From the NCBI RefSeq assembly GCF_900188095.1, contig NZ_FZOT01000015.1:89839-153838 (forward strand): DNA of 64,000 nucleotides. The letters are read 5' to 3'. Of this stretch, positions 55,302 to 64,000 are shown piece by piece. Both the position numbers and the translations under genes were made by a program. The notes below the pieces were generated by a model. The model made no database searches. It saw nothing but the letters and a program-made list of their open reading frames with translations, and was not told the origin of the DNA. Origin of the DNA: Noviherbaspirillum humi (lineage in GTDB: Bacteria > Pseudomonadota > Gammaproteobacteria > Burkholderiales > Burkholderiaceae_D). The number at the start of each line of letters is the position of its first letter. Position 1 is the first letter of the stretch.

Positions 55302-56102
55302 CTACATCTGGCGGAACAGGTGCGCGAACAGGCGGCTCACCGGCAGCCGCCGCTCGTGGCCGTGCAGGCTCAGGCTCAGCCTGCCGCTGTCGTCGCGGTG
55401 GGCCGCCTGCACCTCGCGCACGTTCACCACCGTGCCGCGGTGGACCTGCCAGAAGCGCTCCGGGTCGAGCTGCGGCAGGAGTTCCTTCAGGCTGGTGCGG
55501 ATCAGCGCCTCGCCGTCGGCGCACACCACATTCACGTACTTGTCCGCCGCCTCGAAGTACAGCACTTTCTCCACTGGGATCAGGCGCACCTGGCTGCCGA
55601 CGGCGGCGCGCACCATGTCCAGCTTGGCGGCGGGCTGGGCCGGCGCCGCAGGCAGCAGCGTGCGCAGCTGGCCGACGACCCGTTCCAGCTCCTGCCGGCG
55701 GGCGTCGGCGCTTTCCAGGCGCTGGCGCAGGCGGGCGATGGTCTTTTCCAGGCGGGTGTCATTAACCGGCTTGAGCACGTAATCGGCCGCCGCCTGTTCG
55801 AAGGCCTGCAGCGCGTATTCATCGTAGGCGGTGACGAACACCACCAGCGGAAACGGCCGCTCCTGCGGCCAGGCCTCGGCCAGCTCGCGCGCCACCTCGA
55901 TGCCGCTCCTGCCGGGCATCTTGATGTCCAGGAACAGCACGTCCGGCTTGCACGCGAGGCTCTCGCTCAGCGCCGTCACGCCATCGCCGGCGACGGCGCA
56001 GATTTGCAGTTCCGGCCACAGGCGGTACAGGGAACGCGCCAGCATTTCGGCCAGAATGGGTTCGTCTTCGGCGATCAGGGCGCGCGGCGGAATGTGATGC
56101 AT
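55302..56102 (-). CDS. LytR/AlgR-type response regulator (LytTR)
   Basis: This is a 266-residue regulator. The receiver domain has the acidic pair ED (12-13), the phosphorylation site D59 in VLFLDIKMPG, and K112-type VLKPVND. The LytTR DNA-binding domain covers about 165-266 (VRLIPVEKVLYFEAADKYVN, VHRGTVVNVREVQAAHRDDS). It binds paired direct repeats rather than an HTH site. It is encoded 22 bases after the LytS-like kinase gene, the usual partner. Targets are not predictable from the window; the DUF2306-like gene upstream could be one. Confidence 0.93.
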   Translation of the reverse strand: MHHIPPRALIAEDEPILAEMLARSLYRLWPELQICAVAGDGVTALSESLACKPDVLFLDIKMPGRSGIEVARELAEAWPQERPFPLVVFVTAYDEYALQAFEQAAADYVLKPVNDTRLEKTIARLRQRLESADARRQELERVVGQLRTLLPAAPAQPAAKLDMVRAAVGSQVRLIPVEKVLYFEAADKYVNVVCADGEALIRTSLKELLPQLDPERFWQVHRGTVVNVREVQAAHRDDSGRLSLSLHGHERRLPVSRLFAHLFRQM

Positions 56103-56124
56103 GGTCGTCTCCCGTTCTTCGTTT

Positions 56125-57195
56125 TCACAAGGGCAGGGTGATGGTGGCCCGCGTGCCTTCAGGCGCGTTGGGCTGCAAGGTCAAGCCGGCGCCGCCGCCG
56201 GCCAGCGCCCGCAGCCGCTCCCGCACGTTGTCGAGGCCGATGCCGCTGCCCCGGGTGGCGCCGGCGGCTTGCAGGCCGAGCCCGGTGTCGGCCACCGTCA
56301 GCCGCAGGTTCGGACCATCCACGGCAGCGGAAATGTCGACCCGGCCGGCGCCGACCTTCGGCTCCAGGCCGTGACGGATGGCATTTTCCACCAGCGGCTG
56401 CAGCAGCATCGGCGGGATGCGGCGCGCCGCCAGTTCCGCCGGCAGGTCGAGCGAATAGGCGAGGCGCGTTCCCATGCGCACCGCCATCAGCGACAGGTAA
56501 GCCTCCAGCAGCCGGAATTCCTCCGCCAGGGTGACGGTGTCGGCGCGGGAGGAAGCCAGGGTGGCGCGCAGGTAGACGATGAGCTGATCCAGCATCTGCT
56601 GCGCCCGCGCCGTGTCGATGTCGATCAGCGCCTGCAGGTTGGCCAGGGTGTTGAACAGCATGTGCGGCTCGATCTGCGCCTGCAGCAGCTGCAGCTGGGC
56701 CAGCAGCGCGCGCTTCTCGGTGGCCTCGGCGCGCGCCGCCAGTTCCGCCATGCGGCTGCGGCTCCAGAACAGCCAGCTGCCGATGAAGCAGGCGAGCAGG
56801 GTGAGCACCAGCAGGCTGGTTCGATGGCTGGCGAGCGACAGGCGCAGGTCGGAATAATAGGGATTGAGCAGCAGGTAGCCGAGGCTCGTGCCGCCGAAAT
56901 AGGCCACCGGCCCCGCGGCGGCCAGCAGCAGCATGAACGGCACGCCCGCCGGGCGCTTGCAGCCCCAGAACAGCAGCCGGCCGCCATCGATCAGCAGCTG
57001 GGCCAGCAGGCCGATGCACATCGAGAACACCAGGCTGACCACGAAACTGCTGGCGCGCAGAACGTAGGTCACCACCAGCGCGCAGACGAAATCGATGGCA
57101 AGGCCGACCAGCAGGTTGCGCGGCAATTGCCGCGCCAGCTCCGGCAGGTTGGCATCGAACACCGCCCGCAGGCTGAAGGAGGAAGTCGTGGTCAT
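56125..57195 (-). CDS. LytS/YehU-type sensor histidine kinase
   Basis: This is a 356-residue membrane kinase. Four hydrophobic segments lie in residues 28-145. The HisKA-like His_kinase domain has H178 in LQAQIEPHMLFNTLANLQAL, and the ATPase domain has LQPLVENAIRHGLEP (N box) and GSGIGLDNVRERLRA (G box). It autophosphorylates and passes phosphate to the LytTR regulator encoded next. The sensed signal is unknown, perhaps membrane state. The gene follows the DUF2306-like gene by 15 bases, so all three are probably one operon. Confidence 0.92.
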   Translation of the reverse strand: MTTTSSFSLRAVFDANLPELARQLPRNLLVGLAIDFVCALVVTYVLRASSFVVSLVFSMCIGLLAQLLIDGGRLLFWGCKRPAGVPFMLLLAAAGPVAYFGGTSLGYLLLNPYYSDLRLSLASHRTSLLVLTLLACFIGSWLFWSRSRMAELAARAEATEKRALLAQLQLLQAQIEPHMLFNTLANLQALIDIDTARAQQMLDQLIVYLRATLASSRADTVTLAEEFRLLEAYLSLMAVRMGTRLAYSLDLPAELAARRIPPMLLQPLVENAIRHGLEPKVGAGRVDISAAVDGPNLRLTVADTGLGLQAAGATRGSGIGLDNVRERLRALAGGGAGLTLQPNAPEGTRATITLPL

Positions 57196-57210
57196 CGGGT
57201 TTCCGGAAAG

Positions 57211-57600
57211 TCAGAGCAGGCCGAGCGCGCCCCACAGCATCTGGCCGAGCACGCGCTGCGGCATCAGCGTGAACAGGCCGGCGATCGCCAGTCCCGCGTA
57301 GGTGCCGGTCATCGCCCGGCGATGAACCGAGACCTTGCCGCGCATGATCGCCGCAACGGCAAGCGTAATCGAAATCAGCACATAGAGCGACAGGCCATGG
57401 ATCCACGAGAAATGCCCGTCGCTGCGGATGAAGAAGGAGGAGAGGGCGGTGGCGAACATGCAGGCCGCCCACAGACGGCCGAGCATTCGATGCCGGGGCG
57501 TGCCGCGCCGCATCAGCAGCACCGCGCCGCCGATCAGGATAGCCCCGCCGGCGCCAAGCGCGTGGAACAGGATGATGCCGGAAAGGGGCGCGGTTGCCAT
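57211..57600 (-). CDS. DUF2306-like membrane protein
   Basis: This is a 129-residue protein from the ATG at 57600, which has AGGAGG upstream. Four helices: IILFHALGAGGAILIGGAVL, MLGRLWAACMFATALSSF, HGLSLYVLISITLAVAAI and MTGTYAGLAIAGLFTLMP. His residues on helices 1 and 3 (H13, H68 and H71 types) recall DUF2306 and cytochrome-b561-like folds, so heme binding is possible. The function is unknown. First of a probable three-gene unit with the LytS/LytR pair, 15 bases away. Confidence 0.8.
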   Translation of the reverse strand: MATAPLSGIILFHALGAGGAILIGGAVLLMRRGTPRHRMLGRLWAACMFATALSSFFIRSDGHFSWIHGLSLYVLISITLAVAAIMRGKVSVHRRAMTGTYAGLAIAGLFTLMPQRVLGQMLWGALGLL

Positions 57601-57751
57601 GATTGCCTCCTGCTGAATGATGAGTACAGGGGCAGTGTGGCGCCGCGCCGCGCCGGACAACAGCGGCATGCGACGAAACGCCGGATTCGCGTCGCCAGCC
57701 GCATGCCGGCGGCGCGAACGGCATGCGGCCTCCGGGACATGGCTCAGGCTT

Positions 57752-58975
57752 TCAGATGACGCCCCGGGCGCGAAGCTCGGCGATTTCCTCGTCGCTCTTG
57801 CGCAGCAGGTCGGCCAGCACCTCCGCGGTGTGCTGGCCCAGCAGCGGCGGGGGAAGATCGTAGCGCGGCGGCGTGGCCGACATCTTCATCGGGCTGCCGA
57901 CCAGACCGACCTTGCCGGCGGTGGGATGCGGCAGGTCGACCCGCAGGCCGCGCGCCTGCACCTGCGGGTTCTCGAACACCTCGTCCAGCCGGTTGATCGG
58001 GCCGCAGGGCACGCCGGCGGCTTCCAGCGCGTCTATCCATTCTTGCTTGGTCCTGGTCTTCACCATCTCGGCCAAGAGCGGCACCAGGATGTCGCGATGG
58101 CGCACCCGCATCGGGTTGGTGGCGAAGCGCTCGTCCTGCGCCAGGTCCGGCCGGCCGCCGGCATCGACGAACTTGCGGTACTGGCCGTCGTTGCCCACCG
58201 CCACGATGATGTGGCCGTCGGCGGTGGCGAAGGTCTGGTAGGGCACGATGTTCGGATGCGCATTGCCCCAGCGCACCGGCGGCTTGCCGCTGGCGAGGTA
58301 GTTGGTGCCCATGTTGGCCATCATCGCCACCTGCACGTCCAGCAGCGCCATGTCGATGTACTGGCCTTCGCCGGTGCGGTCGCGGTGGGCGAGGGCGGCC
58401 ATCACCGCGATGGTGGCGTACATGCCGGTCATCAGGTCGGAGATCGCCACCCCGGCCTTCTGCGGCCCGCCGCCGGGCAGGTCGTCGCGCTCGCCGGTGA
58501 TGGACATGAAGCCGCCCATGCCCTGGATGATGAAGTCGTAGCCGGCGCGCTGGGCGTAGGGGCCGGTCTGGCCGAAGCCGGTGACGGAGCAGTAGATCAG
58601 GTCCGGCTTCTCCTGCTTCAGCGATGCATAGTCGAGGCCGTATTTCTTCAGCTGGCCGACCTTGTAGTTCTCCAGCACCACGTCCGACTGCCGCGCCAGC
58701 TGGCGCACGATCTCCTGGCCGTCGGGGCTGGCGATGTCCAGCGTCACCGAGCGCTTGCCGCGGTTGGCGGCGAGATAGTAGGCGGCTTCGGTGGTGTCGT
58801 GCCCCTGCTCGTCGCGGAGGTAGGGTGGGCCCCAGGAGCGGGTGTCGTCGCCGGCGCCGGGGCGCTCGATCTTGATCACGTCGGCGCCGAGGTCGGCCAG
58901 GTTCTGGGCGCACCAGGGGCCGGCCAGCACCCGGGTCAGGTCGAGCACGCGGATATGGCCGAGGGCGGTCTTCAT
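57752..58975 (-). CDS. CaiB/BaiF family III CoA-transferase
   Basis: This is a 407-residue enzyme from the ATG at 58975 (MKTALGHIRVLDLTRVLAGP); 58990 is a possible start. The family III motif is VIKIERPGAGDDTRSWGPPY, and the catalytic Asp is in the GVAISDLMTGMYATIAVM region. It moves CoA between carboxylic acids; succinyl- or formyl-CoA-type donors are usual. Substrate not predictable. It is divergent from ugpQ with a 132-base gap and has no operon partner on its side. Context with aromatic and short-chain acid metabolism is suggestive only. Confidence 0.9.
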   Translation of the reverse strand: MKTALGHIRVLDLTRVLAGPWCAQNLADLGADVIKIERPGAGDDTRSWGPPYLRDEQGHDTTEAAYYLAANRGKRSVTLDIASPDGQEIVRQLARQSDVVLENYKVGQLKKYGLDYASLKQEKPDLIYCSVTGFGQTGPYAQRAGYDFIIQGMGGFMSITGERDDLPGGGPQKAGVAISDLMTGMYATIAVMAALAHRDRTGEGQYIDMALLDVQVAMMANMGTNYLASGKPPVRWGNAHPNIVPYQTFATADGHIIVAVGNDGQYRKFVDAGGRPDLAQDERFATNPMRVRHRDILVPLLAEMVKTRTKQEWIDALEAAGVPCGPINRLDEVFENPQVQARGLRVDLPHPTAGKVGLVGSPMKMSATPPRYDLPPPLLGQHTAEVLADLLRKSDEEIAELRARGVI

Positions 58976-59107
58976 GGGATGGTCTGGCATGGTCGTGAAG
59001 GGAAGCATCGGAAAAGAACGAGCGGTCGATTCTACCCGCAAGCGCGCCGAGGGAAGAACGGCAATCGGCATTACACTGGCAGCTCGTCAACCTCTCGTCC
59101 TTCCATC

Positions 59108-59863
59108 ATGTGGCCCTACCCGAGCATCATCGCCCATCGCGGCGGCGGCACCCTGGCGCCGGAAAACACCCTTGCCGCCCTGCGCTGCGGCCTGGCCCAC
59201 GGGTTCCGCGCGGTGGAGTTCGACGTCATGCTGGCGGCCGATGGCGTCCCGGTGCTGATGCACGACCCGGTGTTCGGCCGCACCATCCGCCAGGAAGGTT
59301 CGGTCAGCGCCTCCACCGCCGCCGAGCTGGCCGCCATGGATGCCGGCGCCTGGTTCGGGCCGGCCTTCGAGGGCGAACCGGTGCCGCGTTACGAGGAGGC
59401 GGTGCGCTTCTGCCGCCTGCATGGCATCTGGATGAACGTCGAGATCAAGCCGGCGCCGGGAGCCGAGGCGGAAACCGGCCGCATGGTGGGGCAGCTGACG
59501 CGGCAGTGGTTCGGCGACCTACTGGCCGCGGGTGCGGCTGCGGCGCAGCTGCCGCTGTTTTCTTCCTTTTCCGAGATCGCCATGGAAGCGGCGCTGCAGG
59601 CGGCGCCCGACATTCCGCGCGGATTGCTTGTTGAGAGGGTGCCGGAGGACTGGCTTCAGCGACTGCAGCGTCTGCAGGCGGCGGCCTTGCATGTGAACCA
59701 TAGATATTTGACGCCGGACCAGACGGCGGCGGTGAAGCAGTCCGGCCATGGCCTGTTCTGCTACACCGTCAACGATCCGGCGCGCGGCCGGGAACTGCTG
59801 TCCTGGGGCGTGGACGCCTTCTGCACTGACCGCATCGACGTGATCGGGGCAGAATTCCGTTAG
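59108..59863 (+). CDS. ugpQ: Glycerophosphodiester phosphodiesterase
   Basis: This is a 251-residue TIM-barrel GDPD. The catalytic motif is IIAHRGGGTLAPENT with the His and Glu at the start, then EFDVMLAADGVPVLMHDP with the metal Glu/Asp and general-base His. WMNVEIKPA holds another metal ligand. It hydrolyses glycerophosphodiesters (from phospholipid turnover) to glycerol-3-phosphate and alcohol. No signal peptide, so it is cytoplasmic like UgpQ. The start at 59108 fits the fold. It precedes alaS with a 147-base gap. Confidence 0.93.
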   Translation: MWPYPSIIAHRGGGTLAPENTLAALRCGLAHGFRAVEFDVMLAADGVPVLMHDPVFGRTIRQEGSVSASTAAELAAMDAGAWFGPAFEGEPVPRYEEAVRFCRLHGIWMNVEIKPAPGAEAETGRMVGQLTRQWFGDLLAAGAAAAQLPLFSSFSEIAMEAALQAAPDIPRGLLVERVPEDWLQRLQRLQAAALHVNHRYLTPDQTAAVKQSGHGLFCYTVNDPARGRELLSWGVDAFCTDRIDVIGAEFR

Positions 59864-59964
59864 CCGCAGGCAAGCTTGAGCGGTAGAGATTATCGTTTTG
59901 ACATCCCCGCGCGGGCGGCCGTCTGCCCTGCCGGCGGCCCGCCTCCATCGCAGGGCCTATCACG

Positions 59965-59970
59965 TATAAT
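59965..59970 (+). promoter_or_regulatory. -10 box candidate of alaS
   Basis: TATAAT, a perfect -10 hexamer, lies 41 bases before the alaS ATG. No good -35 is 17 bases upstream; TTGACA at 59898-59903 is too far to pair with it. The start codon is set by homology. Confidence 0.45.
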
Positions 59971-60010
59971 CAATGGTTTGCATGTTTCGCATTCACCTTT
60001 GCCCACGTCC

Positions 60011-62619
<2,609 letters not shown>

Positions 62620-62620
<1 letters not shown>

Positions 62621-63168
62621 TGGAGCTTCGCTTCTGTCCGGCATGCGCCGCGCCGCTGGTCGAGCGCGCGGACGAGGGCGAGGGCGGCAAGGTCCGCCTC
62701 GCCTGCCCGGACGGGCACTGGACGCATTGGGACAATCCCCTGCCGGTGCTGGCGGCGCTGGTGGAAGTCGACGGCCGCATCCTGCTGGCGCGCAATGCCG
62801 CCTGGCCGGAGAAGACCTTCGCTCTGATCACCGGCTTCATGGAGCGCGGCGAAACGCCGGAGCAGGGCGTGGCGCGCGAACTGAAGGAAGAGACCAATCT
62901 CGACGCCGACGAGGTAAGGCTGATCGGCGTCTATGAATTCATCCGCAAGAACGAGGTGATCATCGCCTACCACGTGAAGGCCTCGGGCGAGATCCGCCTG
63001 TCGCCCGAACTGCTGGAGTACCGCCTGATCGAGCCGCAGCGGCTGCGGCCGTGGCGCGCCGGCACGGGATACGCCATGGCCGACTGGATGCGGGCGCGGA
63101 ACTTGCCAGTCGAGTTCATCGATTGGCCGGGCAATGCCGCTGGCAACGCTTCGAAAGCCAGCAAATAG
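62620..63168 (+). CDS. Nudix hydrolase with zinc-ribbon-like N-terminus
   Basis: This is a 182-residue protein. Residues 6-32 hold C6, C9, C29 and H32 in a zinc-ribbon pattern. The Nudix box is GFMERGETPEQGVARELKEE followed by TNL, so the usual Gly before the last hydrophobic residue is Asn. It resembles NudC-type NADH pyrophosphatases without their whole length. The substrate is probably a nucleoside diphosphate linked to another group. ATG at 62620 overlaps the alaS stop by 1 base, so it is co-translated. Confidence 0.88.
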
Positions 63169-63243
63169 GCTTGTTGCGCCGCACAACCCGAATGCCCTTT
63201 GGGGTAGAATTTCCAGAATAGGTTTCACTTTCCGAGGAATGTC

Positions 63244-63471
63244 ATGGAATTTCAAAAGGAAGTCGATGCGCGCGGCTTGAACTGTCCGCTGCCCATCCTG
63301 CGCGCGAAAAAGGCGCTGGCTGAGCTGAGCAGCGGCGAAGTGCTGCGCGTCATCGCTACCGACCCCGGCTCAGTGCGGGACTTTCAAGCCTTCGCCAAGC
63401 AGACCGGCAATACGCTGCTTGAGCACAGCAGCAGCAACGACGAATTTGTATTCTTTATGAAGCGCAAGTGA
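63244..63471 (+). CDS. tusA: TusA-family sulfur carrier
   Basis: This is a 75-residue TusA/SirA-like protein. The Cys-Pro motif is DARGLNCPLPILRAKKAL with catalytic C14, which carries a persulfide. It acts as a cytoplasmic sulfur carrier for tRNA thiolation, molybdenum cofactor or sulfur trafficking. GAGGAA precedes the ATG. A weak -10 (TAGAAT at 63205-63210) is upstream, so it may have its own promoter. It is followed by the etfB control region. Confidence 0.93.
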   Translation: MEFQKEVDARGLNCPLPILRAKKALAELSSGEVLRVIATDPGSVRDFQAFAKQTGNTLLEHSSSNDEFVFFMKRK

Positions 63472-63601
63472 GCGCCTCATTTCTCCGGCGTGATTCTCAT
63501 CGCGCCTTTCCAGGCAGATTCTTGATGTTCGAGTCGCTTTGAATTCAGGCTTGCCGCTCCGTATTTCCTTTCCTTGAGATAAGACAGAACCCGACCCGAG
63601 G

Positions 63602-63618
63602 AAGCGTTTAAAACGCTT
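63602..63618. promoter_or_regulatory. Palindromic operator candidate before etfB
   Basis: AAGCGTTT and AAACGCTT are exact inverted repeats around one A, 125 bases before the etfB ATG. The dyad lies in the gene-free stretch 63472-63742. The site looks like a TetR-type dimer operator; its regulator is unknown. Confidence 0.45.
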
Positions 63619-63686
63619 TAGTGCGCCGGCTCTAGCCCTGAATAGAACGATCGTGCTAAATTTCTGCGTGTTGCCGCAATCTCTTC

Positions 63687-63692
63687 TATAAT
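63687..63692 (+). promoter_or_regulatory. -10 box candidate of etfB
   Basis: TATAAT lies 51 bases before the etfB ATG, in TTCTATAATCTGCGGG. The matching -35 is poor (CTGCGT at 63664-63669, 17 bases away). The palindrome at 63602-63618 lies upstream of it, so a regulator there would sit near the -80 position. Confidence 0.5.
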
Positions 63693-63742
63693 CTGCGGGT
63701 TCCGCTTTACGTTTACGTCAATATTTTTCCAAAGGCAAACTC

Positions 63743-64000
63743 ATGAAAGTCCTGGTTCCAGTCAAGCGCGTGGTCGACTACAACGTCAAGGTGCGGGTGA
63801 AGTCGGACGGCACCGGCGTGGATATCGCCAACGTCAAGATGTCGATGAACCCGTTCGACGAGATCGCGGTGGAAGAAGCGACCCGCCTGAAAGAAGGCGG
63901 CAAGGTCACCGAAGTCGTGGCCGTGTCCTGCGGCGTGACCCAGTGCCAGGAAACCCTGCGCACCGCCATGGCCATCGGCGCCGACCGCGGCATCCTGGTC
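63743..64000 (+). CDS. etfB: Electron transfer flavoprotein beta subunit, 5' part
   Basis: The first 86 codons are in the window; the gene runs off the right edge. [20 protein letters not shown] and [20 protein letters not shown] are the EtfB start. EtfB with EtfA takes electrons from acyl-CoA dehydrogenases and feeds them to ETF-quinone oxidoreductase. It would serve beta-oxidation and the anthranilate-operon dehydrogenase. AAAGGC precedes the ATG. The remaining two thirds cannot be judged. Confidence 0.96.
   Translation, partial: MKVLVPVKRVVDYNVKVRVKSDGTGVDIANVKMSMNPFDEIAVEEATRLKEGGKVTEVVAVSCGVTQCQETLRTAMAIGADRGILV

Overview
The window is GC-rich bacterial chromosome and almost certainly comes from a betaproteobacterium of the order Burkholderiales. 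Supporting features are the rpsU–yqeY–dnaG–rpoD block, an RpoD with a long Lys/Ala-rich N-terminal tail, polyhydroxybutyrate genes (phaA, phaB, phasin), an Azoarcus-type 2-aminobenzoyl-CoA cluster and a benzoyl-CoA-style aromatic lifestyle. An Oxalobacteraceae-like host (Herbaspirillum/Noviherbaspirillum type) is my best guess, but the sequence alone does not prove the genus.

Layout. 1-6125: end of a flavoprotein gene, then the macromolecular-synthesis block rpsU, yqeY, dnaG, rpoD and a CAT-anticodon tRNA, probably tRNA-Ile2. 6126-9400: a clearly AT-richer island, all on the minus strand, abutting the tRNA. It encodes a PAAR spike protein, a papain-like putative effector overlapping it, and a run of small membrane or exported proteins, two of which look like paralogues. 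This resembles an orphan type VI secretion effector/immunity module and is the most novel part of the window. 9547-14573: the inorganic-carbon transporter dabBA with a divergent LysR-type regulator. 14605-16472: an AraC regulator divergent from an exported metallo-beta-lactamase-fold protein with a degenerate metal motif. 16646-19837: a DUF1800/DUF1501 pair. 20260-28134: a seven-gene operon for aerobic anthranilate breakdown through 2-aminobenzoyl-CoA (ligase, monooxygenase/reductase, SDR, MarR, enoyl-CoA hydratase, acyl-CoA dehydrogenase, RidA).

28270-33849: a small HTH protein, then an RND efflux operon with a divergent MarR regulator. 34194-39338: phaA-phaB, an Ala/Lys-rich exported protein, a DsbA-family protein, an unknown protein and a phasin. 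39389-46849: a DnaQ-like exonuclease with GIY-YIG domain, an S4 protein, a YpfJ-type zinc protease, a diguanylate cyclase coupled to SirB2, a His-tailed exported protein, AlkB-like and PaaI-like genes and an alpha/beta hydrolase. 46964-51342: orphan gspA-gspB, a CHRD lipoprotein and a PhnD-like binding protein. 51363-57600: glnS, a chemoreceptor, a LytS/LytR two-component pair and a DUF2306-like membrane protein. 57752-64000: a CaiB/BaiF CoA-transferase, ugpQ, alaS, a Nudix hydrolase, tusA and the start of etfB.

How the genes fit together. The window combines housekeeping information genes with carbon-storage and aromatic-catabolism functions. The anthranilate operon would deliver acyl-CoA intermediates to central metabolism, phaAB would condense surplus acetyl-CoA to 3-hydroxybutyryl-CoA, and the phasin would coat the resulting granules; no PHB synthase is present here. 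EtfB at the right edge would accept electrons from acyl-CoA dehydrogenases such as the one in the anthranilate operon. Several divergent regulator/target pairs (LysR-dab, AraC-MBL, MarR-RND) have AT-rich dyads between them. These are listed as operator candidates only.
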